A DNA stretch of 64,000 nt from Novosphingobium ovatum (GCF_009909235.1 NZ_JAAAPO010000006.1:62001-126000), one strand, 5' to 3'. Numbered from the stretch's first letter, positions 26,872 through 35,296 are shown. Numbers and translations are program-made. Notes: generated by a model from the sequence alone, not told the origin.

Positions 26872-26987
26872 TTGGAATCATGCTCGGAAATTCCGATTGC
26901 ATTTTGAAGGATTCAACTCTATGTTGAAAAAGTCATGGGCCGCCACACGTCCCCTTCGGGGAGTGCAAAAGGGCGGCCCTTCTTTTT
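26872..26987 (+). ncRNA. structured RNA upstream of abiF, ending in an intrinsic terminator
   Basis: Three consecutive hairpins stand immediately before the Abi_2 gene: (1) ATGC-TCGGA / TCCGA-tt-GCAT at 26880-26902; (2) TTCAAC / GTTGAA with a 5-nt loop at 26912-26928; (3) GGGCCGCC / GGCGGCCC at 26937-26979 enclosing CAC-gt-CCCC / GGGG-a-GTG, followed by TTCTTTTT. The third is a strong rho-independent terminator that would end transcription 1-3 nt before the abiF ATG. A conserved RNA (the AbiF motif) has been described upstream of genes of this family, so this is likely an AbiF-type RNA. Its 5' end is not determined; the start given is approximate. Confidence 0.72.
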
Positions 26988-26989
26988 GA

Positions 26990-27844
26990 ATGGCACTGAT
27001 CCCTTACACGAAGCCGCATGCAACGGCCACCCAGCGGGTAGCGCATCTCCGCTCGCGGGGCCTCATTGTCGCTAGACCGAACGTAGCTGCGCGCAAGATT
27101 GATATGATCGGTTACGAACGTCTCCGCATTTATTTCATTAGCCGCCGTCAGACACATCTCCCCAATCGACCATTTACCCCAGGCACAACCTACAGCCACA
27201 TTTTGCGCCTCTATGAATGCGACATGCTGTTGCGGGACGCCTGCTTCTCGGCAGTCGGTCGCTTTGAGATCCTGTTCCGCAACGCCATTTCCGAAGTCCT
27301 TAGTGACGCGTTCGGAAGCCATCCTTATTTCAACGTTGCCGTATACAAGGACGATGCAGCGAGGCTGGAGGCGATCCAGAGCTTCGCCTCCGTTTACGCC
27401 AAGACCAAGGACGAACGCGCGAAACACTACCGGAATACCTACACTGACCCAGCGCTGCCGCCAATCTGGACCATGAAGGAGTTTCTGACCTTCGGCGCGG
27501 CGGTCCGGATATTCCAATATTTCGAAGGAACCCTTCGGACCAAGGTCGCAAACCAGTTCGGCGTTCCCAGCGACCAGACCTTCAATCAATGGCTCTCATG
27601 CCTCGTTGACCTGCGTAATTTCTGCGCCCATCATGATCGTCTGTTTAACCGTAGCTTTCAGAAGCAGCCCGCTAGGTTGCAGCGCCATAATGTTCCGACA
27701 GCACAGGCCAATAAGCTCAAGGCCCTTCTCCAATGCCTGGACCATCTTCTCGATCAGAGGGGGGCTTCCGCGCATATCACAGCCAAGGTTGCAACGATCA
27801 TCAGCCGCTTCCCAGAAATGCGGCCCGCAGAAGCAGGCTACTGA
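26990..27844 (+). CDS. Abi_2 family (AbiD/AbiF) abortive-infection protein
   Basis: 284 residues starting MALIPYTKPHATATQRVAHLRSRGLIV, the standard opening of Abi_2 proteins (PYxKP, then a Q-x-LxxRGL helix). Other family marks are INFYRLRIYF-like YERLRIYFISRR, HILRLYECDMLLRD, the LRNFCAHHDRLFNR segment (an R-N-x-x-x-H arrangement reminiscent of HEPN nucleases) and length. It lies right after the terminator of a structured RNA and has no obvious Shine-Dalgarno, so its expression may depend on readthrough of that terminator. By the family it would stop growth or kill the cell on phage infection; RNase activity is an inference from the RNxxxH motif. Confidence 0.87.
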   Translation: MALIPYTKPHATATQRVAHLRSRGLIVARPNVAARKIDMIGYERLRIYFISRRQTHLPNRPFTPGTTYSHILRLYECDMLLRDACFSAVGRFEILFRNAISEVLSDAFGSHPYFNVAVYKDDAARLEAIQSFASVYAKTKDERAKHYRNTYTDPALPPIWTMKEFLTFGAAVRIFQYFEGTLRTKVANQFGVPSDQTFNQWLSCLVDLRNFCAHHDRLFNRSFQKQPARLQRHNVPTAQANKLKALLQCLDHLLDQRGASAHITAKVATIISRFPEMRPAEAGY

Positions 27845-28568
27845 CAGCACAATCCGATAGCGACCTGCGGGCACGGCCCTATCTCCGCTTCACTCCGCAC
27901 GAACCCGCTGCGCGGCTTCGTGCCATGCGGATGACGATCCTCGCTCACAAAGGCGCCCGTAAATAGCGAACAGTTGCAGGTCTGAGTGGAGGGCGACCTC
28001 CTACCTTCGCGGCCAGAGCCAAGTCTCCAGCGCGCGTACCGCGCTCCGCTTGGTGATCGCGGGGGGGGGGGGCGTCGCGCGCGCAGCCTTTTCTATGTCG
28101 CAATTTCGAGCCCAACGGTACGTCTGTCGGTCCTAGCGTCCCAAACCATCAATCAAGCCGGGCTTGCTGCGGCCGCTGATCATTTCGGTGTCGGTGCCGT
28201 GATGAGCTTGATGGTCTGATTGGCACCAAATAAATCGCGGATTGACTGATATTGGTGCGAACTGACGTTTCTGGTACACCATTGGAACGACGTGAACTGG
28301 TCGGGTGCCGACCACGCCGCGTCGCCGCTTTCGCTGAAGCCGATCACGGCGTTTTGGGACGACGCCGTCGTTCCAGTCCGAACCTGGTATTGCGGCTTCT
28401 GCGTAAGACCGTATGCCCTTCTCGCCGGAAATGTTGGTTCGCCTTGACGTTCATGCGCGAACGGAGTCCCTGCGCCACCATATCTCCGGCAGTTGAACAA
28501 TTTTGACGAGCTGTGAGTGTATTCGCCCCATGCAGCGCAAACGACGATCAATGATGTTTACATTTGCC
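27845..28568. other. gene-poor stretch with a 12-G homopolymer
   Basis: About 720 bp. A run of 12 G lies at 28061-28072. Open frames across it (plus 27986-28219; minus 28180-28551 with a TTG start) have no recognisable product; the minus frame ends in a stretch with fairly protein-like composition (FSESGDAAWSAPDQF) and might be a decayed gene. Nothing else was seen. Confidence 0.35.
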
Positions 28569-29237
28569 TTAACGCGCTTGGTAATTTCGAAAAATCTTCT
28601 CAAAGGAGCCACGAAGTCGAATCTCCTGATCAGGTGTTAGCGGCGAGAGGCCGACCTCATACTCTTTTCGGTGCCGCGAGAAGAGCTTGTCAACCGAGCC
28701 CTTATTCTGTGTCGATACAAAGAAGCGCCCGTCCGTGTATATATCGTCGATTAGCCCCAGGAACGACCTCCCCAATCCCACCCCGAGCGTGCTGCTCAGA
28801 TAGTATTTACACTCAACCGACAAGAGCACCTTGCTGGAACGGGGATGCACATTGTTGGCCCGGCAGGTGTTAGCCTCGTCCTGGTCGACCACGGCGACGT
28901 CGCATTCATGGTTCACCCGAGATTTGCCTGAGACGTAGATGCCGATATGCGCTTCGAGAATTGGAACGCGTGGAAACTGAATCTCTGCGTGACAATAGTC
29001 ATGCAACGTTGAGAAGATCGAACTCGGCGACGTGCGGAAATAGAAACTCGTCGCAAGGTTGCCGTGGCGATCCTTCAAGCGGATCGTTGCGCCCTGCCGG
29101 CGCGCCGCCTCTAGCAAAAGGGACCACACATAGCATTCGTAGAGATCGTCGCCGGCCGACGCGGCGGACAGGTTTGCGCTAGTAGCTGCGCCAAGCGCGG
29201 CGGTGATGTCATTCCACATTTGCGGTCGGAGCGGCAT
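28569..29237 (-). CDS. PD-(D/E)XK-like nuclease of a two-gene cassette
   Basis: 222 residues. Residues 110-146 hold the pattern HECDVAVVD ... LLSVECKYY, that is Asp113 and Glu142-x-Lys144 at the ends of two strands, the signature of PD-(D/E)XK nucleases. A helix with Glu34 (DLYECYVWSLLLEAARRQGA) supplies the usual preceding acidic residue. The ATG overlaps the stop of the upstream gene by one base. No family name can be given; it resembles small standalone restriction-endonuclease-like proteins found in defence islands. Function proposed: nuclease effector, with the upstream gene as sensor or inhibitor. Confidence 0.7.
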   Translation of the reverse strand: MPLRPQMWNDITAALGAATSANLSAASAGDDLYECYVWSLLLEAARRQGATIRLKDRHGNLATSFYFRTSPSSIFSTLHDYCHAEIQFPRVPILEAHIGIYVSGKSRVNHECDVAVVDQDEANTCRANNVHPRSSKVLLSVECKYYLSSTLGVGLGRSFLGLIDDIYTDGRFFVSTQNKGSVDKLFSRHRKEYEVGLSPLTPDQEIRLRGSFEKIFRNYQAR

Positions 29238-29806
29238 CAGACGATCTCCGCTTCTGCGCTCAGATTGCGCGCGGTGAGGTTGCCTTCCTGCGTCACCTCG
29301 TCGAGCAGGCGAGCCAGCGTCATTACGGCGTCGCGCGACTGCGCGATCGCGTTGCTGGAAATTCGCGGCCCCGAATCCACCGCGCCGGTGTCGCCAACGC
29401 CGACCAAATGAATTTGCGGGTTTTCATGGGCAATCTTCGCGCCCGAATCCCCGCCATATGTAGTGATAGCATTGAGGAATCTGGTGGCCATCATCTGCGG
29501 TGCAAGGAAGGCGACGCCGAGCGCGGCGACGAGCAGGTCGAGTTGCTCTATCGCGGTATAATCCTCCTTGCCGACAAACTCGCCACTGGTCGTGGTGCGG
29601 GATCGGGGAACCTCGGTGAGCACATCGACGCCGGGGCTCTGATGGACCGGCAACTTTCGGTCGACGCGGCGGCCAGCTTCGACATCCGAGCGCCACTGGT
29701 TTAACAGGTCGATGATGCCGGCATACCTCGGATCGCTGGCGACCTCGCGCAACGTCGTTTCGATATGTGCGATCAACTTCGCGGCTTCGTCCTCTGAAAT
29801 GGCCAT
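29237..29806 (-). CDS. uncharacterised protein, first gene of the nuclease cassette
   Basis: 189 residues starting MAISEDEAAKLIAHIETTLREVA. I do not recognise a family. It is largely helical at the N-terminus, with a hydrophobic stretch LDLLVAALGVAFLAPQMMATRFL (about 90-112) that is moderately apolar but not clearly a membrane span, and a Gly/Asp-rich segment LVGVGDTGAVDSGPRISS. The one-base overlap with the PD-(D/E)XK-like gene implies joint function. It could be a recognition subunit, a regulator or an antitoxin-like partner. Confidence 0.6.
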   Translation of the reverse strand: MAISEDEAAKLIAHIETTLREVASDPRYAGIIDLLNQWRSDVEAGRRVDRKLPVHQSPGVDVLTEVPRSRTTTSGEFVGKEDYTAIEQLDLLVAALGVAFLAPQMMATRFLNAITTYGGDSGAKIAHENPQIHLVGVGDTGAVDSGPRISSNAIAQSRDAVMTLARLLDEVTQEGNLTARNLSAEAEIV

Positions 29807-30581
29807 GTAGTTCCATCATTTGACGGTTGAACGTGCCCGTCACCATCATCACTTTTGGCCTGTAAAACAAGCAAAAGAGCATTCTAATGCGCGCGGGTTG
29901 CATTCGGGGCTTCCGTTCAGGCCGTCGAGCAGAACATTCACCATGCGGGTAAAGCGTCCATTGCCGTTGGGGCGATAGCACTAGGCATCAACGCTTCCTG
30001 CTTCCGCGATCAGCCGCTCGCGCGTGGCCAGACCGACCTCGGTCAGGGGAGGCCAAATGGAAGCCGCTATCGAGTGCTCCCGGGGTCTTGCTAACGACAC
30101 CTTTGTCGATCAGCGATCGCGCTGTTGCCATACGATGCGATGGTTAGTTCTCAACCGGCGTAACTGGGGCGATTGCAGTCCATTAGCTCGACAGCAGGCG
30201 AATGATCGGTTTTGGCAAGAGCGGTCGTTGACGCGCCGGTTGCGGAACGACGAAAGCTGGTCGCTAGCTGCCCCTAACACCGAACTGAGGAACGGCCGCT
30301 CGTGACCTTTTGGGTTTCGCAACCTGCCTTTCCTGCATGCACTCCACCTAGGTCTATTTGGCGCCGATTTCGCGCCGGGTGAATGAAGGTCGGCTCGACC
30401 CAATTCACAGCCCAGAGAAGACAACTCGGTCTGCTTTCCACGCCGACAATGTAATGCGCTAATCGCATGCGCGATGCGTGAAGGTCAAATCGACATCTCA
30501 AGGGAACGTACCGCCACAGACCTCCCGCATGATGGGCATTATGGTATCCGTCTGTGATGGAATTAAAGAAAGCCCGCAATG
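29807..30581. other. 775-bp stretch without a supported gene
   Basis: Several open frames on both strands (for example minus 30110-30424 and 30274-30600) read as low-information Arg/Ser/Pro sequence and overlap each other, so I do not call them. Around 29,880-30,060 the minus strand reads in short protein-like pieces broken by stops, perhaps a decayed gene. I see no terminator or repeat that I can prove. Confidence 0.3.
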
Positions 30582-30824
30582 CTACTGGCGCCTGGAACAT
30601 TGCCCTGCTACCCAGGCATATACCTCCCCCTCACTCCACCGAGATGCGTTGCTGCAAGGCTTAAGCGGCTTCGGAAAGCGCCCTTCGCTGATCAGGCGAT
30701 AGATCATGGTCTTGCCCAAGGCAACAATGTCCATCACCTGTTTCAGTCGCAGCAACCGGTCCGGCTGGAGGTGCGATTGATAGGCATTCTGGTTTACCAC
30801 ATTCGAAACAGGTTGGATCGGCAT
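30582..30824 (-). CDS. alpA: AlpA-family helix-turn-helix regulator / excisionase
   Basis: 80 residues. The core LLRLKQVMDIVALGKTMIYRLISEGRFPKPLK ... RWSEGEVYAWV is the complete AlpA/MerR-like wHTH: a helix ending in the recognition segment GKTMIYRLI and the SRWSEGEVYAWV wing. AlpA-type proteins in P4-like elements activate int or act as directionality factor for excision. With the integrase and primase it makes the element satellite-like. Confidence 0.88.
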   Translation of the reverse strand: MPIQPVSNVVNQNAYQSHLQPDRLLRLKQVMDIVALGKTMIYRLISEGRFPKPLKPCSNASRWSEGEVYAWVAGQCSRRQ

Positions 30825-31255
30825 TTAGTCGGTTTTCCTGGACTTGGATGAAAAACAAGCATGGATTGGCAGCATCACCAGCGCCTTCCAGATGCAAATT
30901 TGTCCAGAACGATGAGAATCCTAGCTTCCGCATGTGCGGACGGAATCACCCCTGGACACAGCCGTTCATTAGCAAAGCAGTCACACAATGTCAATACAAA
31001 ATTGACATTATCGAACAGTGTTGCAATCGCGGATCACTTTTCCACTTTTTGCCGATTTCCCCCAACCTCTTGAGGAGCTTCCGGTCACACACAAAGGTGA
31101 GCAGCTGCTCTAGGTTTTCAAAAAGCTCAAAAATAGCAGAAAGTTAAAAACTCACGACTGATGATGAACCATCAGCGCACCTAAAAGCTCGAGAATCATG
31201 GCGCCAGGAATAAACCAATAGGCACTAACCTCTTTGGCAGTGACGCACTAAGAGC
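30825..31255. other. 430-bp intergenic region between alpA and the HTH repressor gene
   Basis: AT-rich, with a strong inverted repeat at 30987-31009. No gene supported. The alpA promoter should be here. Small plus-strand frames (30848-31147 and others) lack recognisable content. Confidence 0.35.
30987..31009. promoter_or_regulatory. inverted repeat upstream of alpA, candidate operator
   Basis: AATGTCAAT, a 5-bp spacer ACAAA, then ATTGACATT: a perfect 9-bp inverted repeat about 165 bp upstream of the alpA start. The half-site ATTGAC/GTCAAT recurs in the promoter of the HTH repressor gene at 32006-32023 in the opposite order, so one regulator may bind both. Confidence 0.5.
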
Positions 31256-31942
31256 TCACTCTTCCTTATGTAGCCAGCCATTCACCTTGCCGAGGGAATC
31301 AAGGTCTTCACGCGCAGTGCGGTAGCTCTGCCCATGGCCCGTCGTAATCTGCAGCGGCCGCCCTTCGCCACCACTCTCAGCCTGACTATCGAGCAGCGGT
31401 TCACTTCTAACCGCTACCACGCCCACCGTTGACTCGACCGCATAGAGCTTTCCGTCCGACTGAACCGGTACATTCTTGTCGCCAAGCAGCAGAAGGTCAC
31501 CTTGCCTGAGGTTAAAGTTAGGCGCGTCAGCCCCCAAGCGGGCAAAACTGAAAACACCGGAAAATGCCTCAGGCATTTGCTCCAGCATTCGATCGACCTT
31601 GCTATAACCGCCCAGGCGCAAAGACCCGGAAATTGACGTGGGGATTTGGTCCAGAGCCGGGATCGAGCCACCCTCAGGGACCTGGAGCGCGGGACCATAC
31701 AAAACGCCGTTCCAAAGCCAGCTACTCTGCACCTCTAAGACCTCAGACATAGCCTCAATCATCGACATTGGCGGGACATTTTTATTGGCCTCCCACAAAG
31801 ACACTGCAGCCCTTGTTCGGCCGATCAACGCACCCAATTTCGCTGCCGACAAGCCCTTGCGAGCCCGAGCCGAAGCAATGCGCCCGCCGATGGTCGCGAG
31901 ATCCTCGACGCCGTTTACCTGATAAATTTTCGATCCCGTCAT
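31256..31942 (-). CDS. HTH repressor, cI/LexA-like (XRE with C-terminal S24-like region)
   Basis: 228 residues; AGAAGGAGC 7-8 nt upstream supports the ATG at 31942. Residues 15-70 are an XRE HTH (IGGRIASARARKGLSAAKLGALIGRTRAAVSLWEANK). The C-terminal part (SFARLGADAPNFNLRQGDLLLLGD ... GKLYAVESTVGVVAVRS) looks like the beta-rich S24/LexA-type domain of phage repressors, with GDLLLL resembling the nonpolar strand near the active site. I cannot point to a certain Ser-Lys dyad. It likely keeps the element quiescent and is divergent from the primase gene. Confidence 0.75.
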   Translation of the reverse strand: MTGSKIYQVNGVEDLATIGGRIASARARKGLSAAKLGALIGRTRAAVSLWEANKNVPPMSMIEAMSEVLEVQSSWLWNGVLYGPALQVPEGGSIPALDQIPTSISGSLRLGGYSKVDRMLEQMPEAFSGVFSFARLGADAPNFNLRQGDLLLLGDKNVPVQSDGKLYAVESTVGVVAVRSEPLLDSQAESGGEGRPLQITTGHGQSYRTAREDLDSLGKVNGWLHKEE

Positions 31943-31985
31943 TCAGATTGCTCCTTCTATGTGTGCACGCGATTCGCTGACGGGC

Positions 31986-32025
31986 ATATATAATGGTAAC
32001 TTTTGATTGACAATGCGGTCAATTT
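31986..32025 (-). promoter_or_regulatory. promoter/operator of the HTH repressor gene
   Basis: On the minus strand TTGTCA is followed 15-17 bp later by TATATA/TATATG. ATTGAC-N6-GTCAAT (32006-32023) overlaps the -35 box, the layout of an autorepressed phage-type repressor promoter. TATAAT also reads on the plus strand at 31989-31994, possibly serving the divergent primase gene. Confidence 0.5.
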
Positions 32026-32160
32026 GAAATAACGCACATTTCAGCCGCCGAATCAGTTCGCGGGAATTCACCGAAGCTCGCCACGTATCTCAATCGGCCC
32101 AACCGCCGATCGAGTTAGCGCGCGCCATGCCCCATCCCCATAACGTGAGAAAAATCTAAC

Positions 32161-35100
32161 GTGCCTGACACGCTTCATATGCTGAAAGACCTTTTCGCCC
32201 ACGCCGCAGGCGAAATCCGGGTATTCGACGAACACAACGGCAGTAGCATTTCCTCCAACGATTGGGAGGAGATTGCCCACTTCATCGACCACGCCCACGA
32301 CCCTAGGCTGGATCTTGTAACCTCTGACGGGGAAGCAATCGGCCATTTTTTCTGGGGAAGCGCCGAGAGCGCGTCCCCCACGCCCTCGGCAAGCGCAGCG
32401 CACGGCATGATCTACCTGTTCGATCAGGAAGTCGTAGAGGGATGTCGCCAAGGCGAACACGTCTTCCCTTGGGCAAATATCCCCAAGATGTCGCCTACCA
32501 AGTTTGCCACTGGTATTGCCTTGAGCACGCCTTCCAGCAAAGCGGAGATCCGCTTGTCCACTGGGAGGAGCAGTCGGGAAAAGCCCGGCAAATGGAAGGC
32601 AAAGCCCGGCCGCTTCGGGCAGTTTACTGATTTGCTGTTGGAGCACCAGGAAGGCCTCAAGGATGGCCCCGGCTTTGTGCAAGGCGAGTGCGCCGGTGGC
32701 ACCCGTAAGGCAGCAGCCATGATTGCCAACTACGTGCTGGGAGTCGACCTCGATACCGGCGCACCCTTGGAAGAAGTGTTGCAGACCATCCGCAATGCGG
32801 GGCTGGAGGCAGTGATCTATACGACGCACAGCCATATGAAGGATACGAGCGTTATTAATCGCGACGCCTTCATCAAGTGGGCCGATGGGAAGTATGATGT
32901 CGGCGACATCGATGGCCTCCGCGAGTACCTCCGGGTCAAAAAGGGCATCCTGCCGATGATCCTGTCCACGCTGCAAATCTTAGACGAAGCTCAGCACACT
33001 GAGGATGGCGTAGTCATTCTCGTGCAGCACAACCCGATCCCTAAGTTCAGGGCCGTTTTTCCGCTGCATGAACCCTTCGTCTTCGCAAAGCGCGGCGGCA
33101 CGCAAAGCGATGCCATCAATGAATGGAAAGAACGCTACGCGGGTTTCTGCACGGAACTCGGCCTGCAGTTCGACGAGTCATGCGTCGACCCGGCACGCCT
33201 TTTCTACTTCCCCCGGCATGCAAAGGGGAAGCCCTGTGGCTCGTGGCAGATCATCGGGCAACCGCTGGACATCAACCAATACGAGCGGGTCAAACTGCGT
33301 CACGGCAAAAATGCTCGCAAGGCCGTGACCGCCAACAACCCCTTCGCTATGGCCGGTGAAGGTGAATACGAGCAGGCTAATCGTTTCGACACGGCCAACG
33401 GAGGCCACAACCTTAGGCGTTGGGCCGCCAAATATGCCAAACGTTTCGAAATTGAGGCACTCTTGCGTGACGCGCAGCCCGGCATGATCAGGGATGACCG
33501 TGGCAGCAAGGCGGGCGTCCATATTTCCTGCCCTTTTGAGGATGAACACAGCGCCTTTGGCGGCAATGGCACCTTTGTCGTCAACGCGTCAGATGCCCTC
33601 GATGAAGGCCGCGAGTCGGGCTTTGTTATCCATTGCACCCACAACGCATGCTCGGATCGCGAGCGGCTGGATTTCCTTAAGGCAATGATCGATCAGGAAT
33701 TGATTGATCTTGAGGACATTACTTGCACGGATTACCTCTTCGAACTTGACGACGATGAAGAGGAGGAGGATTTCTCCTTTGCGGCCAACGGGTCAAGGCC
33801 TGTGAACCAGCACGCGCCGGTGGTCGGGTCGCGGTCAGAAAATGTGCGGAATTCCTCGGGTGCCGAGAACGCGTCAGCCTCTAATCAGGTCGAGCATCTG
33901 GAGTTCTTCAACGAGAAACTTTCGATCGCGCGCAAGGGGGGGAAAACTTTTATCCTGGTGGAGCCTGATAGCCCGTTCGGCGAGCTCCAATTCGCAGATG
34001 TGACTGGGACGCGCAATTTGTACCGCAATCGCACCATTGCCGAGGAACAAAAGGACGGTTCGGTGAAGCTGAAGCCTGCGTTTGATGCCTGGCTGGTGTC
34101 TGACGAAGCTAAGCGGTACGAGGACGTTCGCTTTGCGCCGGATGGCGCTCCCTCGAATGTCTACAACCTGTTCCGTGGCTGGTCGATTCAGCCGAGGAAG
34201 GGCGATTGGCAGCTTCTGCGCAATCACATTTTTGAGCAGATGTGCGGCCGCAATGAGGAATACTTCGAATATGTGATGACCTATCTCGCCCACCTGATCC
34301 AATGCCCGGGTGATAAGCCCGGCGTAGCGCTGGTCATCACGGGAAAGAAGGGCACCGGTAAATCCATCATTTTTGATTTCATCGCCCGCATTCTTGGCCC
34401 TTACCTGTTCAAGGCCACCAATGCCAAGCACATCACTGGCGCGTTCAACGGACATCTGGAAAAGGCGTTGGTGCTTCTTTGCGAAGAGGCGTTCTGGGCT
34501 GGCGATCGCTCGAGTGAAGGGACATTGAAGGACCTCATCACCGGCGACAAGTTGCCCATTGAACAAAAGGGTCTCGACGCCCGCATGGCCAAAAACTTCA
34601 CCCGGGTCATTATGATCTCGAACGAGCAGTGGGTAGTGCCCGCGTCGCTGGGCGACGAGCGCCGCTTCGCGGTCTTTTCCTTTGGTGACTCACGCCAGGG
34701 AGACACCCCCTATTTCCAAAACATGGTCGATCAGATGGAAAACGGCGGCTGTGAGGCGATGCTGTATGATCTGTTGCACTTCGTTCCGGCTAAAGGCTGG
34801 AATTCTCTTCGTACGCCCCCCAAGACTGTCGGCCTGCAAAATCAAGTGATGGAATCGATGTCGGGCATCGACCGGTTTATGCATGATCTGATCGCCAATG
34901 GGTTTAACGACTGCGATGAATCTGATGATTCTTACATCGAATTGAACGAGCAGGTGCCCACCCGCGTCGAGTTGATCACGTTCAGGAAGGCCTTGACGGT
35001 TGAGTTGCGCACCGCGTTTCAGGGCGACCGCGCCAAGGTGAGTATCCCCAAGATCCAAAAGGCGGTCGGTGAATGGTTTAACGCCAACGTGGTGACCGAA

Positions 35101-35259
35101 AAGCTTCCGGGCCGTACGAACAAGTCAAAGATTGCGATTATCCCGCCGCTTAGCGAAATCCGTGAGCACATCTTTCGGACCAAGGGTTGCCGGATTGACC
35201 AGGCGGGCAATAAGTCATTGATGGACTTGGCCGAGAATGTGGTCAGCATCGCCCGCTAA
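32161..35259 (+). CDS. primase / SF3-type helicase replication protein of the element
   Basis: 1032 residues from a GTG at 32161; an in-frame ATG at 32179 is the alternative, and neither has a strong Shine-Dalgarno. The middle (about 445-505) holds a Cys/His cluster, HISCPFEDEHS ... IHCTHNAC, resembling a CHC2-like zinc ribbon of primases. The C-terminus is a DUF5906/virulence-associated-E-type ATPase: Walker A TGKKGTGKS at about residue 727, an acidic LLCEEAFWAG as Walker B, and MISNEQW as the sensor Asn typical of SF3 helicases. Such proteins start replication of phages and satellites. The N-terminal 400 residues are a possible primase domain but I see no clear catalytic motif. Confidence 0.85.
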   Translation: MPDTLHMLKDLFAHAAGEIRVFDEHNGSSISSNDWEEIAHFIDHAHDPRLDLVTSDGEAIGHFFWGSAESASPTPSASAAHGMIYLFDQEVVEGCRQGEHVFPWANIPKMSPTKFATGIALSTPSSKAEIRLSTGRSSREKPGKWKAKPGRFGQFTDLLLEHQEGLKDGPGFVQGECAGGTRKAAAMIANYVLGVDLDTGAPLEEVLQTIRNAGLEAVIYTTHSHMKDTSVINRDAFIKWADGKYDVGDIDGLREYLRVKKGILPMILSTLQILDEAQHTEDGVVILVQHNPIPKFRAVFPLHEPFVFAKRGGTQSDAINEWKERYAGFCTELGLQFDESCVDPARLFYFPRHAKGKPCGSWQIIGQPLDINQYERVKLRHGKNARKAVTANNPFAMAGEGEYEQANRFDTANGGHNLRRWAAKYAKRFEIEALLRDAQPGMIRDDRGSKAGVHISCPFEDEHSAFGGNGTFVVNASDALDEGRESGFVIHCTHNACSDRERLDFLKAMIDQELIDLEDITCTDYLFELDDDEEEEDFSFAANGSRPVNQHAPVVGSRSENVRNSSGAENASASNQVEHLEFFNEKLSIARKGGKTFILVEPDSPFGELQFADVTGTRNLYRNRTIAEEQKDGSVKLKPAFDAWLVSDEAKRYEDVRFAPDGAPSNVYNLFRGWSIQPRKGDWQLLRNHIFEQMCGRNEEYFEYVMTYLAHLIQCPGDKPGVALVITGKKGTGKSIIFDFIARILGPYLFKATNAKHITGAFNGHLEKALVLLCEEAFWAGDRSSEGTLKDLITGDKLPIEQKGLDARMAKNFTRVIMISNEQWVVPASLGDERRFAVFSFGDSRQGDTPYFQNMVDQMENGGCEAMLYDLLHFVPAKGWNSLRTPPKTVGLQNQVMESMSGIDRFMHDLIANGFNDCDESDDSYIELNEQVPTRVELITFRKALTVELRTAFQGDRAKVSIPKIQKAVGEWFNANVVTEKLPGRTNKSKIAIIPPLSEIREHIFRTKGCRIDQAGNKSLMDLAENVVSIAR

Positions 35260-35296
35260 CGCCCAATTGAGAGGTTACACGATATTCCAGCAGCAG

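Noticed and set aside
28180..28551. 123-codon minus-strand frame (TTG start) beside the G12 run
   Set aside because: The end looks somewhat protein-like but there is no good start, no Shine-Dalgarno and no family; kept as a possible decayed gene only.
32068..32976. 302-codon minus-strand frame opposite the primase gene
   Set aside because: Antisense shadow; the plus-strand product has replication motifs.
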